From Thalassobacillus cyri (GTDB lineage: Bacteria > Bacillota > Bacilli > Bacillales > Halobacillaceae): a DNA stretch of 64,000 nucleotides. How positions within the stretch are numbered: position 1 is the stretch's first letter; each line of letters opens with the position of its first letter. The notes beneath the pieces are model-generated. The model was not told the DNA's origin and did not search any database. It saw only the letters and a list, made by a program, of their open reading frames with translations. This document shows, in pieces, positions 61,256 to 64,000 of this stretch. The position numbers were made by a program, and so were the translations under genes. The stretch spans positions 1-64,000 of the forward strand of contig NZ_FNQR01000011.1 in assembly GCF_900107755.1 (NCBI RefSeq), written 5' to 3'.

Positions 61256-61293
61256 AGCAGGTGACGTCATCCACGTTTCACCTGCTTTTTTGT
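61256..61293 (+). terminator. Terminator after yrhC
   Basis: AAAGCAGGTG pairs with CACCTGCTTT, followed by T. Confidence 0.88.
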
Positions 61294-61296
61294 CTT

Positions 61297-61566
61297 GTCT
61301 AGGAAATTATAAAAAATGATGGTTGGGGATAACATTTTGCAATGGGACACATCCAGCTCCAGCGCCTACCCCCTCGAGGTCTTATGTCAATCCTTTCTGT
61401 GATTTGAAAAACTTGGCTTATCGCCGCATCCTAATGGCGAAAGCCTTAGTTTTTCTTATACTTTGATCCTTTATTAAATTTAGTCTGTATTAAAGTACAA
61501 AAAACGTCACGGCGAGGCTGGACTTAAGCTTGTCGGGGGTGAGCAAGGCGCTTGCGCTTTTGTTCT
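61297..61566. repeat. Dispersed intergenic repeat, copy B
   Basis: Same orientation as copy A at 37298-37567, aligned without gaps. The inner flanks are less complementary than in copy A (CTTATGTCAATCC against GGCTGGACTTAAG), but the outer GCGCC/GGCGC ends and internal GGCTTATCGCC/GGCGAAAGCC hairpin are kept. It lies between converging genes, yrhC and the 47-aa gene. Confidence 0.88.
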
Positions 61567-61580
61567 CTTATCTTTTACTT

Positions 61581-61724
61581 TCAACGATGGAAATAAAGCC
61601 AATAACCGCCGCCAATGATGAGCAATAATAATAAGAGGACAATGACAACTGAATACCATTGTCCACCTGGAGTGTAATAGTTGCCATAAGGATAAGGCGG
61701 GTAAGGACCATAAGAGCCATACAT
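61581..61724 (-). CDS. Tiny Tyr/Pro/Gly-rich membrane protein, 47 aa
   Basis: Short gene with a strong SD (AGGAGG at 61735-61740) ten bases before ATG 61724. The product begins MYGSYGPYPPYPYGNYY, continues with a single membrane segment (VVIVLLLLLLIIGGGYWLYF) and ends FHR. It resembles the YjcZ-type small spore membrane proteins in composition, without a certain match. A sigma-K/sigma-E-like -10 (CATAGGATA, minus strand 61766-61758) precedes it, directly after sigK. Confidence 0.7.
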   Translation of the reverse strand: MYGSYGPYPPYPYGNYYTPGGQWYSVVIVLLLLLLIIGGGYWLYFHR

Positions 61725-61772
61725 TGGTCAATCGCCTCCTGAATTAGGTGCTTACCCTATCCTATGCTTGGG

Positions 61773-62504
61773 TCAGTCGTTTGATATAGGAGAAATACCC
61801 ATTTTTGCACGTTCATGTTTATAGAATTCATGGAAAATCTTCATCAATGCTCTTTTTTCGATACGTGAAACATAGCTTCGTGATATCCCCAACTCTTTAG
61901 CAATCTCTCTTTGTGTTTTTTCTTCTTCAGCATTCAAACCATAACGGGCAATCAACACTTCCTTCTCCCGTTCATCCAGAATAGTAATGAATTCTTTTAT
62001 TTTTTCCAGTTCCATCCCTAATTGTATTTGTTCGACTACATCAACATGTTCCGCTTTCAAAATATCGATGAGGCTTATTTCATTGCCTTCTTTATCTTGA
62101 CCGATAGGATCGTGGAGGGAAACGTCTTTTTTCGTTTTTTTCAAAGCTCTAAGGTGCATAAGTATTTCATTTTCGATACAGCGTGCTGCATAAGTAGCCA
62201 GTTTTGTACCCTTGTTTGGAGAGTAGCTTTCAATTCCTTTGATCAAACCAATCGTTCCGATAGAGATTAAGTCTTCTGTATCTTCCTTGGTATTTTCGAA
62301 TTTTTTGACAATATGAGCGACCAGTCTCAAGTTATGTTCAATTAATAAATCCCTGGCTTCTGGATCACCTTCTTGCAGCAGCTTCAGTTGTTTGGCTTCT
62401 TCTTCTGGAGAAAGAGGATTAGGAAATGCCTGGTTTTTCACATAAGAGACGAAGAGGAAAGTTTCCTTGACCAAATAGATAAGAGACCCCAGGATGCTAG
62501 ACAC
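61773..62504 (-). CDS. sigK: RNA polymerase sporulation sigma factor SigK (pro-form)
   Basis: Late mother-cell sigma factor, 243 aa, made as an inactive precursor. The N-terminal pro-sequence is hydrophobic ([28 protein letters not shown]), with the expected SpoIVFB cut before YVKNQAF. Region 2 shows [37 protein letters not shown]; region 4 [24 protein letters not shown]. The gene is continuous, with no skin element. Start is GTG 62504 with SD GAGGAGG. Confidence 0.95.
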   Translation of the reverse strand: MSSILGSLIYLVKETFLFVSYVKNQAFPNPLSPEEEAKQLKLLQEGDPEARDLLIEHNLRLVAHIVKKFENTKEDTEDLISIGTIGLIKGIESYSPNKGTKLATYAARCIENEILMHLRALKKTKKDVSLHDPIGQDKEGNEISLIDILKAEHVDVVEQIQLGMELEKIKEFITILDEREKEVLIARYGLNAEEEKTQREIAKELGISRSYVSRIEKRALMKIFHEFYKHERAKMGISPISND

Positions 62505-62609
62505 GATAACAGACCTCCTCCAGGTAGTGGGCTTTTAACCTATAAATTACCTTATGTGGCAAGAACGGTTATCGTGTCTGTCCATCTGAAGAAATAATAG
62601 AGAAAAAAA

Positions 62610-62643
62610 GAAAAAACCTGTCATACCAACGTTATGACAGGTA
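62610..62643 (-). terminator. Terminator of the mrp operon
   Basis: On the minus strand CCTGTCATAACG pairs with a mirrored GGTATGACAGG, then TTTTTTCTTTTTTTC. It lies after mrpG and before sigK. Confidence 0.85.
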
Positions 62644-62656
62644 ACTTGCTCTGTAT

Positions 62657-63046
62657 TTAATTGTCGATTGATTTCCTTTTTTCGTTAACAGCCTCTGCAT
62701 AATCATCTCTGACACTTTTATCCCAGAGTTTTACCCCATTATGATATCCAGCTCGAGAGATCATATGTCCAGAGACTGGAGCAGTCATCATGACAAAAAT
62801 CATCCCTAAGATCAGTTTCCCACTCACGATCCCATGTTCTACATATAGGAATAAAAACGCTCCTATCATTATACCTGCTATTCCAAGCGTAGAACCTTTT
62901 GTAACAGCATGCAGCCTGGTAAAGAGATCAGGAAAACGCAACATCCCGATGGAAGCAGAAAATATAAAGAAGGTGCCGATTAACAGAGAAAGGCTGATGA
63001 TTATATCGATCAGTAAATTAATCCAAGTCCCGCTCAATAATAACAC
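62657..63046 (-). CDS. mrpG: Na+/H+ antiporter subunit MrpG (MnhG)
   Basis: Last subunit of the Mrp multi-subunit sodium/proton antiporter, 129 aa with three membrane segments: IDIIISLSLLIGTFFIFSASIGMLRFPDLFTRLHA, STLGIAGIMIGAFLFLYV and GKLILGMIFVMMTAPVSGHMI. The RFPDLFTRLHA motif is typical. GTG 63046 overlaps mrpF by 29 bases, with SD AAAAGGG; a downstream TTG is an alternative. Confidence 0.92.
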   Translation of the reverse strand: MLLLSGTWINLLIDIIISLSLLIGTFFIFSASIGMLRFPDLFTRLHAVTKGSTLGIAGIMIGAFLFLYVEHGIVSGKLILGMIFVMMTAPVSGHMISRAGYHNGVKLWDKSVRDDYAEAVNEKRKSIDN

Positions 63047-63332
63047 CCTTTTCTAAAAATTTGGCTACAGCAATTGTACCGATGAACAGCAAGATACCGA
63101 TCAAGAGAACGACATCGTTCAATTGGGTGGTTACCAATACAATAGCCATCAGACCTGCTAAAGCCATCAAATTCACTCCGATATTATCCAATGCAACAGC
63201 ACGATCTGGATTGGTAGGGCCGACGATTGCCCGGTACAGGAGCATGATGACAGAGATGGCAATAACGACAATACAAATCAATGCAACGATTGAAATCATT
63301 GATTGCGTATATTCTAAGGCTTGTTCCATCAT
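63018..63332 (-). CDS. mrpF: Na+/H+ antiporter subunit MrpF (MnhF)
   Basis: A 104-aa subunit with three membrane segments; GPTNPDRAVALDNIGVNLMAL is the family motif. It starts at 63332 or 63329 in an ATGA overlap with the mrpE stop, SD GAGGTGA. Part of the essential set needed for antiport activity in Bacillus Mrp. Confidence 0.93.
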   Translation of the reverse strand: MMEQALEYTQSMISIVALICIVVIAISVIMLLYRAIVGPTNPDRAVALDNIGVNLMALAGLMAIVLVTTQLNDVVLLIGILLFIGTIAVAKFLEKGVIIERDLD

Positions 63333-63805
63333 CTAGTCACCTCCATGATCGCCTTTTCGAATGTTTCTTTAATATCATTGATGGACTCCACAACATCAGG
63401 GATATCTATAGCATGGATATAGATTTTGGAATTATCTTCACTTACAGCGATAGATAATGTGCCAGGAGTCAAGGAAATCAAGTTTGCTAATAATGTGATT
63501 TCCCAGTTGCTTTTTAACTCGGTCGGTAAAGCGAAAATTCCGGGTTCAATATCTAACTTAGGCTTATAAACCAATTTGACTATTTCAATATTGGAGAGGG
63601 TCAGTTCTTTTATGAATAGAACAATCAGCTTGATCACTTTGATTACACGATCCATATAGAAGGAATCTGGTATGAAACGCTGTAACACAAAGAGTAGTAA
63701 AATACCGAGTAAGTAACCGACTAAAAAGGTGGAGAAAGTGTAGCTTTCACTTAAAAACATCCACATCAGCGCAATAACAATATTAATGACTATTTGTAAA
63801 TTCAT
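63329..63805 (-). CDS. mrpE: Na+/H+ antiporter subunit MrpE (MnhE)
   Basis: A 158-aa subunit: hydrophobic N-terminal part (MNLQIVINIVIALMWMFLSESYTFSTFLVGYLLGI) and a conserved C-terminal domain with ANLISLTPGTLSIAVSEDNSKIYIHAID. Start ATG 63805 lies four bases after the mrpD stop. Tight overlaps show a single mrp transcript. Confidence 0.94.
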   Translation of the reverse strand: MNLQIVINIVIALMWMFLSESYTFSTFLVGYLLGILLLFVLQRFIPDSFYMDRVIKVIKLIVLFIKELTLSNIEIVKLVYKPKLDIEPGIFALPTELKSNWEITLLANLISLTPGTLSIAVSEDNSKIYIHAIDIPDVVESINDIKETFEKAIMEVTR

Positions 63806-63811
63806 AAATCA

Positions 63812-64000
63812 CTACTCCTTCAGCACAGAATCAATATAGAGTTCTGGCGCCATCAGGTACTCAGCAATGGATTGAATTGCAGGATAGAACCATTCTGCTC
63901 CAACTCCTAGTATAACTGATAAGGCCAGTAAGCCAGCTATTGGTCCTGTAAATGCTTTAGCCGCTCGTTTATCTACCGGGAAGCTTTCATCCTTTTCTCC
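63812..64000 (-). CDS. mrpD: Na+/H+ antiporter subunit MrpD, C-terminal part
   Basis: The last 62 codons of mrpD, cut by the window edge. The product ends with a membrane segment (GPIAGLLALSVILGVGAEWF) and APELYIDSVLKE. The stop TAG is at 63814-63812. MrpD is a proton-translocating, NuoM/N-like subunit. MrpA-C should lie just beyond the window. Confidence 0.9.
   Translation of the reverse strand, partial: GEKDESFPVDKRAAKAFTGPIAGLLALSVILGVGAEWFYPAIQSIAEYLMAPELYIDSVLKE

Noticed and set aside
61507-61731. 74-aa minus-strand ORF overlapping the 47-aa gene and repeat copy B
   Set aside because: It runs in a different frame into the dispersed repeat, whereas the 47-aa gene has its own SD, ATG and a sensible membrane segment.

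Overview
The window is chromosomal core sequence from a spore-forming, low-GC Gram-positive bacterium of the Bacillaceae. Protein features such as acidic stretches in SafA and the YrrS-like protein, an RNase E/G homologue and an Mrp antiporter operon make a halophilic or alkaliphilic genus (Halobacillus-like) my best guess, but the species cannot be fixed from the sequence. Gene order closely follows the known Bacillus subtilis spoIVF-obg-ruvAB-secDF-relA-hisS-aspS-cymR-alaS-greA-mtnN region. I see no prophage, transposase or CRISPR array.

Layout. 0.2-8 kb: spoIVFA/spoIVFB, an RNase E/G-like gene, rplU-prp-rpmA, spo0B-obgE, pheB-pheA. 8-13 kb: the spore coat protein SafA, an overlapping CotS/YsxE-type kinase homologue, nadE, a YhcN-type spore lipoprotein, yebC, bofC. 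13-20 kb: ruvAB, queA-tgt-yajC and three membrane protein genes. 20-31 kb: spoVB (minus strand), comN, secDF, a LapA-type protein, recJ, apt, relA, dtd. 31-41 kb: an SH3/amidase wall hydrolase, a T-box with hisS-aspS, 6S RNA, tcdA, rsfA, rarA, a YczE-like protein, cymR. 41-54 kb: iscS, mnmA, a TPR protein, recD2, a small zinc-ribbon protein, an AI-2E family permease, a T-box with alaS, ireB-ruvX-DUF1292, mltG. 53-61 kb: trmR-trhP1-trhP2, udk, greA, pbpI, yrrS, mtnN, yrhC. 61.5-64 kb (minus strand): a tiny Tyr/Pro-rich membrane protein, sigK, mrpG-F-E and the C-terminus of mrpD.

How the genes fit together. Sporulation is strongly represented: Spo0B (phosphorelay), SpoIVFA, SpoIVFB and BofC together with their target pro-sigma-K (sigK, uninterrupted here), SpoVB, SafA, RsfA and the YhcN-like lipoprotein. 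A second theme is tRNA maturation: QueA/Tgt (queuosine), MnmA with IscS (2-thiouridine), TcdA (cyclic t6A), TrmR/TrhP1/TrhP2 (5-methoxyuridine), Dtd and three aminoacyl-tRNA synthetases, two of them in T-box-controlled transcription units. DNA repair and recombination (RuvAB, RuvX, RecJ, RecD2, RarA) forms a third.

Points of most interest: (1) trhP2 needs a -1 frameshift, exactly at an A AAA AAC heptamer; (2) a pair of about 270-bp dispersed repeats with complementary ends (about 93% identical over a 217-bp core), plus a solo copy of their internal hairpin beside tcdA; (3) the T-box in front of hisS appears to read Asp (GAC), not His; (4) secDF has a long structured leader with a 34-codon ORF ending three bases before its start; (5) a perfect 13-bp hairpin between nadE and the spore lipoprotein gene buries the latter's Shine-Dalgarno sequence; (6) two small genes (58 and 47 aa) that are easily missed. 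I did not find a convincing wholly new multi-gene system.
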